The notes under the pieces are model-generated. The model ran no database searches. It worked only from the letters and a program-made list of their open reading frames with translations, and was not told the origin of the DNA. Below, in pieces: positions 1 through 11,700 of a stretch of DNA of 64,000 nt (position 1 is its first letter; each line of letters opens with the position of its first letter). The DNA is from Diphasiastrum complanatum. Lineage: Eukaryota > Streptophyta > Lycopodiopsida > Lycopodiales > Lycopodiaceae. A program made the translations under genes and the position numbers. The stretch is taken from the NCBI GenBank assembly GCA_029204225.1, contig CM055102.1:23219390-23283389 (forward strand). Reading direction: 5' to 3'.

Positions 1-146
1 CATACCTTGTGTATAATCTCCTCCTCTTCCTATCCCATCTAGATTTACTCCATTAAAAAAAGGAACATGACTTGGACGCATTTTGACAAGAAAATGAACT
101 ACCAAATTGACGTACTGTTGACTTATCCAAGAATGTTTTAAATTCA

Positions 147-800
147 TTGACTGAGTCTCCCCTTCCTCTCTACCTAGAAGCATTTGTTAAGCCCTTTGAT
201 AGAAAGAAATATTCATGTTGGCCTGATAGAGTACCACTACCATTATGTGGAACATCATTTTCAGATTGGGGTCATATGTACATGATCAAGCCAAGTGAGC
301 ACTTTCCTAATGCGGGATTCGGTTTATTTTCTTTGACTAGCATTGATGTCCCCTTGAATAGTGTTGTCACATTAATGCCTTATGCAGGACCTCGATACAA
401 TTGGGGTGATTGGCATGCTCTATGTCGTCACCACTGGAGAATGTAGGTTTATGGCTTGAATGCCAATGCTTGTTCTTTGGAAGAGCGACGCGTGCAAGGA
501 GAGAATGTTTTGAAATCACATCGTATGTACATTGATGGGAGACCAGAAAAATATGGCAATATTGCTGCATATATAAATAGTTCCATTGGGCACCCTTCAT
601 TAACTAATTGTGATTTCGAGGAATGCACCAATGGAAAGGAAGAATACTTTTCTAGGAACTCAAAAAGTACATACGTAATGGTATGTGCGATAAGGCCCAT
701 TAAATGTGGTGAAGAGCTATTCATCAAATATAGCTTCAATCGCCCTCTTCCAAGATGTGTACAAAAGGTTTTGAGCCAAACTCAAGCATGTACCTTGTGA
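147..800 (+). pseudogene. SET-domain-like ORF, broken by one stop codon
   Basis: Two stretches in the same frame (147-446 and 456-800) read as one SET-type lysine methyltransferase domain once the TAG at 444-446 is passed. The first part has the N-terminal signature (HFPNAGFGLFSL, then a turn to a hydrophobic strand). The second has an AAYINSSIG...NCDF segment, which sits where SET proteins carry their NHS/NC motif, and GEELFIKYSF, which matches the C-terminal GEEL..DY.F motif. A SET domain would transfer methyl groups to protein lysines. Here the NHS histidine is replaced by Ser and the frame is broken, so activity is doubtful. It lies 165 bases upstream of a CACTA transposase relic on the same strand, so it may be a captured host exon or a second ORF of that transposon. 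It may also start outside the window. The family assignment rests on motifs only. Confidence 0.6.
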
Positions 801-964
801 ATATCAAAATACATTTTACCTATTTAGTGAGAGCAAGTTACGTTGATTGTGAATTAATTGTTCTTTTTATATTTCATATTGCGTTCCCTGATTTAAGATA
901 TGGTGTTTGATTTGCATGTCTTAATTTTAGTTTTAATTTCATGAATGACAATCTTATATGTTAA

Positions 965-3900
965 TTGATGAATATGTTAATTTGTTTCCCATGTTTGAAG
1001 GACTATGAATTGTCATCTAGCTCTAGTGACGATGACAACAATCACTCCATATCCAAAACAAGATTGGCATACGATGGGTCGCACATAAATCAACTATCAT
1101 GTCGTGAGCGTATGGGATTGAGAGCCATGATGAAAATATATGAACAACAATGTGCCAAAGCAAATCAGCCTCAATCTTCTTCTTCTTCTTCTTCAAAATC
1201 AAGATTAAGTGCTGAAAATGATTTTTGCATTCAAGATGAAGTTGAAATCATGAACAACTTGATAAATTACGTCTATGAGCATCATGATGTGGAAGAACGC
1301 ACTAAATATAATAGTGAATCATTTCTTAGTGCCGAGGAAAAAAAATTGAGAGAAGAATCAAACACACCATTATATCTAGAAGCAAAGACATCTCGTTTGG
1401 TTGCTTCGTTGCTTATATTGAACCTCCAAGCAAAATATAAATGGAGTGATACAAGTGTTACATCCTTATTTGGGTAAATAAGATTGAGATTATTTTTTTA
1501 AGAATTTAATAGATGTGTTGTTCAGGTCAAATGTTTTAGTTGGATAAATGATCTTTTATTTTATATTATGAAAATTCATTTCATTATGTATAGGTTATTG
1601 GGCAAACTACTCCCAGAAGGAAACACTATGTTAGAGACAAGGGGTGAGGCACGAAAAATGTTGAGTGCAATGGGAATGGACTGTACATTGCATCATGCTT
1701 GTTCAAAAGATTGCATCTTATATCGTGGTGAGTATCGAGGGTTAAAATCTTGTCCTATATACGATACTCCTTGATATCGAGATGACTTACAAGGGCCACT
1801 ATCCCATGCAAGGTGTTACGACACTTTCCAATAATCCCACAATTGCAATGATTGTTTTGTTGCAAGTCTCTTGCAGAACTTGTGAATTGGATGAGATCAT
1901 GAAAGTAACCTCAGACTCTCCTGCATGGAAACACATTGACAAAGAATATCCATGTTTCGCAAGTGAAACAAGAAATATAAGATTTGGACTTGCAACAGAC
2001 GAGGTTAACCCCTTTGCAAAAATGTCAAGCATGTGGTCTACTTGGCCAGTGGTGTTGGTCAACTCTAACATTCCACCTTGGCTAAGCATTAAAAAAGGAC
2101 ATCTCATGCTAGCGCTTCTAATTCTTGGAAAACATAAAGTAAAAAATATGGATATCTACTTTGCATTATTGATTGAGGAACTAGAACTACTATGGAAGGG
2201 AGTCCAAGCATATGACATCTCACGTTCACTTCAAGACAAAACATTTTTGTTGCGTGCGATTTTAATGTGGACTATGCATGACTATCCAGAATTGGACGAT
2301 TATTCAGGTGACTATAAAATGAAATCACTTGTAATGTTTGTATATTTAATTTTTATGCATGCAATATTTATTTTTTAAAAGAATTCTACTTATAACACGA
2401 ATTGGATTTGATTCTTTTAGGTTTTACAACTTTTGGATATCATGCGTGTCTCTTTTGTGGACCAAATATTGATGCTCGCCACTCACGTCATTTAAACAAA
2501 GTTGTGTATGAAAATCATCGCAAGTACTTGCATGATGAAAATCATCCATTTAGAAATGCTCATAGAAAAGGCTTTGAAGGAAGATCAGAAACAAAAATGC
2601 CTCCAAAGAAAATGTCCGTGCCAGATTGGCACAATCTTTGGATTGAATCTGATACTAAGCCAATCAATGGTATGAAAAGACTATCCATCTTTCATTGTTT
2701 ACCATATTGGAATAACCTTTTGATCAATCACTTGCTTGATCCTATGCACATATTCAAAAATGTGGGTGAATCAATATGGAAACACTTGGTGGGCGACAAA
2801 GACAGTATTTCTGCCAGACATGATCTACAAGAATCAAAAACAAAAAAAGAGTATTGGCCAAAATTATGTACGGATGGAAATACCCATAGTATTCCAAGAG
2901 CCCCTTGGATTCTTACGAAAGAAGAGTATAAGTACGTACGGTCAGTCATTTGTGAGATGAGAACACCAACGGATTTTGCTCATTCACTACGAACATCATT
3001 CACAACTGAAGAAAAACTCCATGGTCTAAAATCTCATGATTGGTTGGAGATGGTCGAGTACATATTTCCAATGTGCATTCGTGGCTGTTTAACTGATCAA
3101 CTTCGTGATGCCATTTACAAATTAGCATCCGTTGTCAGGTACTTAATTTTTTTTGTTTATATCGATATTTTATGAAATTGCTTGTTTTTTTTCTAATACA
3201 AGTTTGATAAAATAATATGAACATACTAAAATCTAGTTATACTACAAACATGATGTAGATGGATGTGTGGTAAGGAGATTCGTGAGATAGACATGCAAAC
3301 AAAGCAAGAAGATATGGTGGAGGTTGTATGTATGCTTGAGAGGGATTTTCCAACTTCTATCCTAGACATATAAGTGCATCTGCTTGTGCACTTGGTCCAA
3401 GAAGTTGGTATTGTCGGTCCTGTGCACTCAAGGTATGATACACTTGAATATGATTTTAGTGGTTTCAATAAATGTAGTGTGATTTTTTCAAATTATAAAT
3501 AACAGAATGTTCTCATTGATGTGTTAAAATTTTATGTAGGTGGATGTTTTTCTTGGAGAGATTCATGAAAGTGTTGAAAGATTTTGTGCGTCAGAAGACA
3601 AAGCTAGAGGGAAACATGTCAGAGGGATGGTTAGTGCAAAAATCTCTATTTTATGTTACCGAAGTTTTGTTTCAAATAGATCCATCTGCTCCACGACTAT
3701 GGCATGATGAGGAAAGAAATGAGGTGAAAGGTGAAAAACCTCAAGGTATGGGTAGTCTTAAAAAATGAGACCGATTTTGAGAGAAAAAATTTCAACCTTC
3801 ATGTTATATAATTCAGGAGTATGGCCAAATGACGAATGTTTCTGCATCATTTTCACAACGTCTATGCTGAAGAATGTCATGTGAAGGTCACTTTTATTTT

Positions 3901-4144
3901 GGACAACACAAGTATATCTGATGAAGGTGTACATATATCTTTGAGTTTTATAAATATTGAAAACCTGAGAATTGATTCTCATGATTTCAACGACTCAGAT
4001 GATGAAGAGGACAACAATGATTCTTTGCATGAGGACAATATTGAGAGAGGTTTTGATCTCGATAGTGACGATGAAAATCATCTTAGCGGAGGTGAGTTGC
4101 AAGATGTATTGGCTGATGAATTTGAATCTTGCGAGGATGAATAA
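965..4144 (+). pseudogene. CACTA (En/Spm) TNP2-type transposase, spliced and decayed
   Basis: Motifs of the plant TNP2 transposase appear in order: a PLY....SRL...LL.L..KY.WSD segment ending at 1473; GKLLPEGNTML and CILYRGEYRGLKSCP after 1594; GLATDEVNPFAKMSS and WPVVLVN near 2000-2070; WTMHDYPELDDYSG; LLDPMHIFKNV; and a DUF4218-like tail (VHLLVHLVQEVGIVGPVHSRWMFFLERFMKVLK). Four introns restore the frame and have GT/AG ends: 1474-1593, 2308-2420, 3139-3258 and 3433-3539. Damage is clear: TGA at 1772-1774, a TGA and a frame change within about 1840-1890, and TAA at 3371-3373 where the family has an ordinary residue. The last stretch, 3836-4144, is an acidic D/E-rich tail that may belong to the protein. 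The intact enzyme cuts CACTA termini. This copy cannot encode it. Confidence 0.85.
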
Positions 4145-4845
4145 AGTCTGTCCATGTCACAAATAATTTTGTCATAAAATGATCCATTGTGATCAGTATA
4201 TATTGTTTTCAGATTAAAATTATGATATTTTTCTACGATGTTGCATTTCTAAAGTTTCATTTCAAACGCATCTCGCAATCACTTGAAATTAGAAAAATTT
4301 ATCAATATTAATAGATGTGTGAGCTAATTAAAAGATATATCTGTTGATTATTTATATATTATAATTAAAAAACATCTTCTTTGAGATAATAATACACTTT
4401 GCCACAATATTGTTCAACTATTCATTGATCTTTGCAAACACACCAAGGTGTATAACATTGCAATTTTTTTATCAACAAATTAGCTTAACAAGCTACCACA
4501 TGGCTCTCAATTGTAAGGTACTTTGCATCCTTTCAAATGCATATTAAACTCACGCTTATATTTTTACCCATTAATACCATATTCAAATTAATGTCAAATT
4601 TTGATTATGGAATTTTCTCAATATAGAAACACATCATAATGTTCATAAATACATAAGATAGCATGTAATATTCAACTGATAATAACTTCAATTCGTCAGA
4701 GCATAATAATTTGAGATAATGATCATTTTTTAGTCCACATTTTATTATAGGTATACACTTATTCAAAATCTAAAAAAAAATCTTATTTGCTTATAAATTA
4801 ATCATAAAGTTGTTGTTTATTAACATATTATTCATAATAGATAAA
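4145..4845. other. AT-rich sequence without a recognisable gene
   Basis: Between the acidic tail of the transposase relic and the repeat field. I see no supported ORF, RNA gene or repeat, only short A/T runs. It probably belongs to the 3' part of the CACTA element. Confidence 0.5.
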
Positions 4846-5392
4846 AAAAAACTACAACAAACTAATTTTGCCATACGTGGCACTGCCACATGTGGCAAAT
4901 TTCCAAAGCAAAATTTTTCTAAGTATTGTGTTTTAATATTGTTACGCGTGGCAAATTTTTTGACAAATTTTGCCACGCATGGCAATAAAAAAAGCCATCG
5001 CTCTGGAATTTTCTCTGGAGATTTGCCATGTTTGGCACTGCCTCACGTGGCAAATCCCAAAAAAAGCATGTTAGATGAGAATTGATTAAATAACAACCGT
5101 ACGTGGCACTTCCACGTGTGGCTGTGCCACGTCGACATATTTTGGCGCTCATATTTTAAGTTTTGAGTTTAAAATTTTTTGCATGGCACGGCCACGCATG
5201 GCAGTGCCACGCAATTTTTTTTTTTTTTGTCGGACCTCACCTCCAGCCTGGATTTCACCGGCAGAGTCCTCAGAAAAGTTTTGGCATGGATATGCCACGC
5301 GTGGCAGTGCCACGCATAAGAAAAATGTCAAAATTTCAGCCAAGTACCGGTTTCGCATGGCAGCGTCGCATGGAAAAACACACATATGTGTA
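4846..5392. repeat. CACTA-like subterminal repeat field (GCCACG/CGTGGC motifs)
   Basis: A dense set of short repeats in both orientations built on TTGCCACGCGTGGCA-like words, for example at about 4869-4898, 4942-4984, 5021-5052, 5101-5131, 5182-5212 and 5284-5318. Clusters of short direct and inverted repeats next to the ends are typical of CACTA elements, where the element's own DNA-binding protein binds them. At 4849-4862 the words ACTACAACAAACTA resemble a CACTA terminal inverted repeat without its first C. No convincing partner terminus (TTTGTTGTAGT) was found to the right, so element boundaries stay open. It lies about 0.7 kb after the transposase relic. The short ORFs through this tract are by-products of the repeats. 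Confidence 0.6.
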
Positions 5393-5929
5393 GTTGTGAC
5401 TCTATGTACAAATCATTTTGTATTTTATGTTATTTTCTTGGGTTCTATTGTAATCATTGGTTGTGGAATGTTAGTATGTTACAAAGCACTTTGTTTATAA
5501 TTTGGTATGTTATACGATGGCTTTATGTAATAATATGTACATTTTGATAGACAGATTTGTGTATTTGAATTTGTAGTCTTAGTATAATACTGAAGAAGTA
5601 AGAGGTTCTTCATAACATATGTATCGACTGTATTTGTGAAAATTTTATTTTGTATATAGTTAATAGTTTTAATATTTATGACCGTTAGCGTTTTAAATAT
5701 CTTGTCTTTACTCTTGTACTATGCTAACCAATATGGTTTAAAAAGTTCAATTCATATAATTGCAATTTTGTCTATTTAATGTGTTCATGAACAAGTTACT
5801 AGGTTTCATTAAAAGAATGTATCTTTTGGATATCAAAGACTTAAAAATATTAGTAATATGGTAAGTTCAAATGCATTTGTATAAAAATTATCAGGATTTA
5901 TGTGCAAAAAAAATCGTTCGTTCAATATT
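5393..5929. other. AT-rich spacer, nothing recognised
   Basis: No ORF, RNA gene or terminal repeat could be supported here. It may be a diverged part of the long tandem repeat that becomes recognisable from about 5930. Confidence 0.4.
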
Positions 5930-6289
5930 GTTGCACAATGTCGATATGTAGTCATGGGTATATATATGCAATAAATTAATCTATGCTACTCGTATCAATA
6001 CAATTGATTTGTTCATAAATATCATAATACAATTGAGTATAGAATTTTATTTAGTTTTGCTTTGTTTGTTATGTGACTATCGAATATCATGTTATAGATT
6101 TATGTCTAGGATCAAAAATATTTTTATAGAAGTATCCATGTTCATGAACGATGTACGTAGTTTTTAGTTAATAGAAGAAAAACAATTTTTTTGTATAAGG
6201 TGGAAAACCCTTATGCATATAATATCACGTATGTATGTTGGTGGAAAACAGAAGTACGTAATTGATAAGAAATGTATAGAAGAACATAT
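5930..6289. repeat. Tail of an approximately 0.95-kb tandem repeat unit (copy 0)
   Basis: This stretch matches 10980-11345 closely (shared words such as GTAGTCATGGGTAT and TTAGTTTTGCTTTGTTTG, and the end AGAAGAACATA). Taking out the LTR element at 6290-10392 and one target duplication leaves a period of about 945-950 bases to the next copy. The unit has no coding potential. Confidence 0.8.
6285..6289. repeat. Target-site duplication CATAT (left) of the 6290-10392 element
   Basis: CATAT at 6285-6289 is repeated at 10393-10397, directly outside the two LTRs. Five bases is the usual duplication length for LTR retrotransposons. Confidence 0.92.
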
Positions 6290-7108
6290 TGTGAAAAATG
6301 CAAAAAATATGCTTGGTCAAGGCCAAATCTATGTATATAGGATGATTACACATGTGTGGAGCTTGTTCCCATGTGTAAAATAAATGTACTTTTCATGTAG
6401 TAAAATCATATAGCTTGTACATATAGTTTAAATCAAGTTCTATTGGCTTAAAAGGCCAAAATCATGTTTTTAAGTCATATGCCACATGGCATCAATCTAG
6501 AGATTGCATGAAGCCACATCATAAGATTAGGGGTCGAATCCCATGTGTAGAGGTCTGATCACACGTGTGGAATAGGCTGAGGAAGTCGATTTTGCACTTC
6601 TAGAAGAGTTTTTCCTAGTTCTCTACATAGAAGAAAAATGGACCAAAAGTGCTCAAAATAGAAGGTTTTGTCCAAGGGTCAATTTTGCATGATGAATCAT
6701 CACATGACAAAGCACCCTCACACATGTGAGATTAGAGGGATGATCAGTACCATGAGCTCTCACTTTTTGTATATATAGAGCCACATTTGGCCATAATAAA
6801 ACAGAAACACCAATCTTGGTTTTGGAGACAATTCTTGTCAATTTTATCATTTGTCTTGATTTTTCTTGATAGTTTTAAGTTCCTATCATATTGTACTTTG
6901 ATTTCAGGCTGGAGTCCGTACTCTGACTAAAACCAGCAAGTACAATTCCCTTTCATTTATGATTGTTCTTGTTAGATTTTCTCATCTAAATTTGATCTAG
7001 ATTAGTCTAAATCTTGTGTAGATTGATAGACCAACTGTATCTAACATCCAATCACTCTTGTGGATCATTTTAGGATCCATTATTGGTCCAATTTTGCAGA
7101 TTTCCACA
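6290..7108 (+). repeat. 5' LTR of the 6290-10392 element
   Basis: Starts TG and ends CA, and is repeated at 9605-10392. A TATA-like GTATATATAG lies at about 6769-6778 and is kept in the right LTR, so it is the likely promoter. It contains ACACATGTGTGG and TCACACGTGTGG words. About 50 bases around 6531-6585 are missing from the right LTR. Confidence 0.92.
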
Positions 7109-7120
7109 TGGTATCAGAGC
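7109..7120 (+). promoter_or_regulatory. Primer-binding site (initiator Met tRNA)
   Basis: TGGTATCAGAGC directly follows the 5' LTR and is complementary to the 3' end of plant initiator-methionine tRNA, the common primer of Copia elements. Confidence 0.9.
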
Positions 7121-8503
7121 CAAGTACAAGAGGATTTATAAAGATTTGATGGGGTTGATTCAAAACTAAGCCAAAATTAGCAAGTTTTTGGAAACTAGCT
7201 AATTTTGATGTGGCGAGTTGGATAGGATATGTATACTCAAAATTTATGGAAAAAAACTTGTTGTGGGCTGTAGGGGTACTTTTCACACATGCTAGAACGT
7301 AATATACCAATTTTGGAGCCTTATGTTTCAATTTGATGCTAAATCTCCCAAATTAGCAAGTTTGTGGAAACTAGCTAATTTTGAGGTAGAGAGTTTGAAT
7401 TGATAGCTAGATTCATTTTTTTTGTACCAAAACTTGTTTTAGACTGTAGGTGTACCTTCCACACGTGTGGGGCCATACAGAACCTGTTTTGGTTGAGAAA
7501 ATTCAAATTGATGCATAATATGACTCATACATCCAAATTTAGAGACTTTTTGTGCAAATTCAAGCTTTTTCTATAGAGATTCTATTCCTATGATTTGTTC
7601 ATGGATTAGATCATCCAAATACTTTAATTTTAATCTTGATTCAGGTGCATTAAATGTGTTTCTCTGATTTTTTGAGTACATGTCAAAGTTGAGAGTGATA
7701 TTGCCAAAAATCATAGATTAAGGAGTGATATGCAAGGTGAGAGGTTGAAATCCATTGTACCATCACTCTAGATTTGTTCAAGAGTGATAGGGTAAAGTTT
7801 AGAAGCATTAATTTGCTAGAAAACATCTTGGGATCTGTCCTCCAAGTGAAACCTTTGAGAGTTTCTACTGCATATATAGCATCTATGCAAATCTTTTGTA
7901 GAATTTGACATAGATTGGCTTCAATTGAGAGTTCTAGAAAAGAGATTGAGATCCAAGTCACATTGTTCAGCCCTACTCAATTTGTTTGAGTGATTGTTAG
8001 TCTTGAAAAAAAGTCATTGAGGTGTGTATGGAAAATGTGTAGAGAGAGATCCAATTTTCTATGGGTTCCTTCCTTTGTAGAGGGCAAGATCTAGAAGCTC
8101 ATTTTGTGTTGTTATTGGTGGAGAATTTGTCTTCTCCTAGGTGATCAAATCTTTATAAGTGGTATTAGCTCTTTGAAGCACAATATCTTAGTGAGAAAGA
8201 AGAGTCACAACTTTTGATTTTGAATTTCATTCCAACTCTTAAGAGGTAGAGTCAGTGGTGGAATCCAATAGGGGTGAATGAATTCAATTTATTGAGCATA
8301 AATTGACTTAGTATGTATGAAACTCAAATTAGTTCTATTCAGATTTCTTTGTGAGAGTGTGAGGGTCAAGTTGTGATCCCATTGGATGTCTAGAACAAGG
8401 AGGAGTCCATATTTGAGTGTTCATGCATGGTTGGGATCTTTGTGAATCTCTATGTGTTTGATTTTTAAAGCTTGGTGAAAAATTCGTAACTTGGATTTAT
8501 TTC
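7121..8503 (+). other. Long untranslated leader of the 6290-10392 element
   Basis: About 1.4 kb between the priming site and the ORF, with stops in all frames and no motif that I recognise. It would be expected to hold the RNA packaging signal of a non-autonomous element, but nothing in the sequence shows where. Confidence 0.5.
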
Positions 8504-9490
8504 ATGTCCTTGGAGAGTAGTTTTCTTGGAACTTTGGATAAGTTCAAACTTATTGTTATTATCCCGGAGAAATCAATCAAGAATAAGGAGCAATCACAAA
8601 ATGAAAATAGTTTCATTTATGCTCTCATGTCAACTTATGAAGAATCATTTTTCTTTGAAGAGATTTTTGTATCTCAAAGGTGGATTAAGGCAATAATACT
8701 AGTTGAGTGTGATGCCTTAAAAGATAGCAAAATATGTTTTCCTTGTAAAGTTACATTAGTTATGAAGTCAAGGAAAAGGAAATATCTTCATAATGTAGGA
8801 TCTTTTGGTTTCAATAAGATCATGAATGATGTGTTCATTCATAAAGAAGAAAATTGTAAGTTTTTAATCTTTAAGACAAGTTGTAAACTTCTTATGAAAA
8901 TAAGTGAAGCATCCAAAGTGGACACTTATATCCATAAGCAAGTAGTTAGCCTTATTGAGATGGAAATACCTTTTGCTTTCAATATTAGAAAAATCATGCC
9001 AAGTTGTGGTGATTTTTGGACTTATGTTTCTAGCATAAGTAATCTTGATAATCATAGGAAGTGCATATTGAATGGTCATGATTGTTGTGATCATTATGAG
9101 ACATGGAGGTCTTGGATTTCTATCAAGAAGGAGCACCATGAAGAGGATCTTAAAGAGTCATCTCAAGGTTCAAGTGTGCCAAGGATTGAGGAGGAGAGAC
9201 CTTCTCAAGTTGTGATTCCAAAAAGAAACTCAAGAAACATGGTTGAGCCCATGTGGCTCACACTTCAAGGGAAAGAGGAGCATATCTCATGTGATCTTTG
9301 TGATCCTAATAAGACAAGAAGAAATCTTTATTTCCTCATGGAGGAACATGCACATGAAGAAGGAACAAGCCTCAAGGTCAAGCATCTACATGAAATTTGG
9401 AAGGAATCAATTTTGGAGGTGCTAGGATGGTGCAAAGCTCTCAAGTTCATCAAAGATGTCACCATCAAAGAAGCACTATCATGGATATAG
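8504..9490 (+). CDS. X-type ORF of unknown function, 328 aa
   Basis: The only long ORF of this LTR element. I do not recognise the family. It resembles the X modules at 17430-18437 and about 40234-41471 over much of its length. The clearest parts are a W..RW...I...E....KDSKI patch, then MKISEASKVDTYIHKQVVSLI against MRISESSLKDTYIH..VFGLI, then WTYVSSISNL against WTSKFGINNL, followed by a charged, Glu/Lys-rich stretch. It has no zinc knuckle, no protease DSG, no integrase D,D,E and no YxDD, so it is not a standard gag or pol. Two CDLC/CFPC cysteine pairs are visible (around residues 77-80 and 264-267). No signal peptide or clear membrane span is seen. The start is the first ATG of the open frame. 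It ends 114 bases before the right LTR. Confidence 0.6.
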   Translation: MSLESSFLGTLDKFKLIVIIPEKSIKNKEQSQNENSFIYALMSTYEESFFFEEIFVSQRWIKAIILVECDALKDSKICFPCKVTLVMKSRKRKYLHNVGSFGFNKIMNDVFIHKEENCKFLIFKTSCKLLMKISEASKVDTYIHKQVVSLIEMEIPFAFNIRKIMPSCGDFWTYVSSISNLDNHRKCILNGHDCCDHYETWRSWISIKKEHHEEDLKESSQGSSVPRIEEERPSQVVIPKRNSRNMVEPMWLTLQGKEEHISCDLCDPNKTRRNLYFLMEEHAHEEGTSLKVKHLHEIWKESILEVLGWCKALKFIKDVTIKEALSWI

Positions 9491-9604
9491 GTAATTTCGG
9501 ATCAATATCAAGCTCATTGGCTGATCTTCCAGCAAAGGCCAATTCAACCCATGGAGTCAAGTTCAAGATCATCATGGTTTTTATCAAGCTAGATTTTTGA
9601 GGAG

Positions 9605-10392
9605 TGTGAAAAATGCAAAAATTATGCTTGGTCAAGGCCAAATCTATGTACATAGGATGATTACACATGTGTGGAGATTGTTCCCACGAGTGAAATAAAT
9701 GTACTTTTCATGTAGTACAATCATATAGCTTGTACATATAGCTCAAATCAAGTTCTATTGGCTAAAAAGGCCAAAATCATGTTTTTTAGTCATATGCCAC
9801 ATGGCATCAATGTAGAGAATGCATGAAGCCACATCATGAGATTAGGTGTCAAATTCCATGTTGCACTTCTAGAAGAGTTTTTCCTAGTTCTCTACATAGA
9901 AGAAAAATGGACCAAAAGTGCTCAAAATAGAAGGTTTTGTCCAAGTGTCAATTTTGCATCATGAATCATCACATGACAAAGAACCCTCACACATGTGAGA
10001 TTAGAGGGATGATCGGTACCACAAGCTCTCACTTTTTGTATATATAGAGCCACATTTGGCCATAATAAAAAAGAAATACGAATCTTGGTTTTGGAGACAA
10101 TTCTTGTCAATTTTATCATTTGTCTTGATTTTTCTTGATAGTTTTGAGTTCCTATCATATTGTACTTTGATTTCAGGCTAGAGTCCGTACTCTGACAAGT
10201 TTTCACACGTGTGAAACCAACAAGTACAATTCTCTTTTATTTATGATTGTTCTTGTTAGATTTTCTCATCTAAATTTGATCTAGATTGATTTAAATCTTG
10301 TGTAGATTGATAGATCAATTGTATCTAACATCCAATCACTCTTGTGGGTCATTTAAGAATCCATTCTTGGTCCAATTTTGTATATTTCCACA
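9605..10392 (+). repeat. 3' LTR of the 6290-10392 element
   Basis: Matches 6290-7108 with an internal deletion and a small insertion carrying TCACACGTGTGAAA near 10206. It is preceded by the purine tract at about 9597-9604 and followed by the target duplication CATAT at 10393-10397. Confidence 0.92.
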
Positions 10393-10397
10393 CATAT

Positions 10398-11347
10398 TTG
10401 GTAAGAAAGTACATGGTTATTCATATTTTGTCTATGATTTTGTATATTTGAACTTGTTTTTTTGATCTAGTGATAGATAGATAACAATTATATCTCAATT
10501 GAAATAATCAAGTACCAAACAAAAAAACAAAATTTTGTATTTAGGAACAAAATCTTTTGTACATGTAATAATACATACAGTAGTTAGTTACTGATGTGAA
10601 AGTAATGTATGATTTGTGTAAATGTGTGACTTTGTTGTCTGAATATCATAGTAATTAAATAGACATTTTTATGTATACATAGAAATGAAAAAAAATTAGA
10701 TTAATTAATAATAAATATTTTTTCTATTTAATGTTTCGTTTGATTATCTTAAATTTCATCTTAGTCTTTGTAATTCATTAAAAAATGCTGACTATCATAT
10801 TTAATAGTTTTTTGTGCACTGGTTTTTTGTGTCATGTTATTAAATTTATGTATGATCCTATCTATTTGCACATGCACAAATATATGTAGCTGGTAGTAGT
10901 TTATTAATCATGAGCATTTTCGTATGAGTTGAAGACTTTTTGCATGAGTAACATTTTGTATATTGGCTAGTGGATTGTGTAATGGCGCAATGTCGCCATG
11001 TAGTCATGGGTATTTACATGCAATGAATTAATCTATGATATTCGTATCAATACAACTGATTTGTTCATAAATATTGTTATGCAATTAAGTATAGAATTTT
11101 ATTTAGTTTTGCTTTGTTTGTTATGTGACTATTTAATATCATGTTATAGATTTATGTCTAGAATCTAAAATATTTTTATGGATGTATGCGTGTTCATGAA
11201 CAACCTACGTAGTTTTTAGTTAATAGTAGGAAAACAAATTTTTTGTATGAGGTGGAAAACCTTTATGTATATAATATTACGTATGTATGTTGGTGGAAAA
11301 TCCAACAAATGTACTTAATTTATAAGAAATGTATAGAAGAACATACT
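10398..11347. repeat. Approximately 0.95-kb tandem repeat, copy 1
   Basis: Starts just right of the LTR element and ends in AGAAGAACATA. Its first 290 bases match 11346-11700 and its last 360 match 5930-6289, so it is one unit of a tandem array that was interrupted by the LTR element. AT-rich, no coding potential. Confidence 0.8.
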
Positions 11348-11700
11348 TGATAAGACAGTACATGGTTATTCATATTTTGTTTCACGGTTTTGTATATTTG
11401 AACCTGTTTTTTTGATCTGGTGATAGATAGACAACAATTATATTTCAATCTAAATAATCAAGTACCAAAGAAAAAAATGAAATTCTGTATATAAGAACAA
11501 GATCTTTTGTACATGTAATAATACATGCAATAATTAGTTACTGATATAAATGTAATATGTGGTTTGTTTAAATGTGTGACTTTGTTGTCTCAATATCATA
11601 GTAATTAAATAGACGTTTTATGTATACATAGAAATGAAAATATTTAGATTAGTTAATAATAAGTATTTTTTCTATTTAATGTTTTGTTTGATTATCTTAA
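11348..11700. repeat. Tandem repeat copy 2 (head) with the unoccupied insertion site
   Basis: Matches 10398-10750 (for example GGTTATTCATATTTTGT, then GATAGATAG.CAACAATTATAT). The junction AGAAGAACATACTTGATAAG at 11335-11354 corresponds to the site where the LTR element entered the neighbouring copy. Confidence 0.8.

Larger units (their letters stand above)
6290..10392 (+). mobile_element. Complete non-autonomous LTR retrotransposon with an X-type ORF
   Basis: Bounded by two LTRs (6290-7108 and 9605-10392), both starting TGTGAAAAATGC and ending TTCCACA, with a 5-base duplication CATAT outside. A priming site TGGTATCAGAGC follows the left LTR with no gap, and a purine-rich GAGGAG precedes the right LTR. 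The interior is only about 2.5 kb and has no gag, protease, integrase, reverse transcriptase or RNase H that I can find. It carries one long ORF (8504-9490) distantly like the X module of other elements here. The element must have been copied with enzymes supplied elsewhere. The LTRs differ by point changes and indels, so the insertion is not recent. Confidence 0.9.

Noticed and set aside
5376-5400. GTGTAGTTGTG as the CACTA 3' terminus
   Set aside because: It does not match the inverse of ACTACAACAAACTA well enough, and no 3-base duplication could be paired.
4791-5500. Several 60-105 codon ORFs on both strands
   Set aside because: They run through the GCCACG inverted repeats, overlap each other in several frames and show no protein motif.
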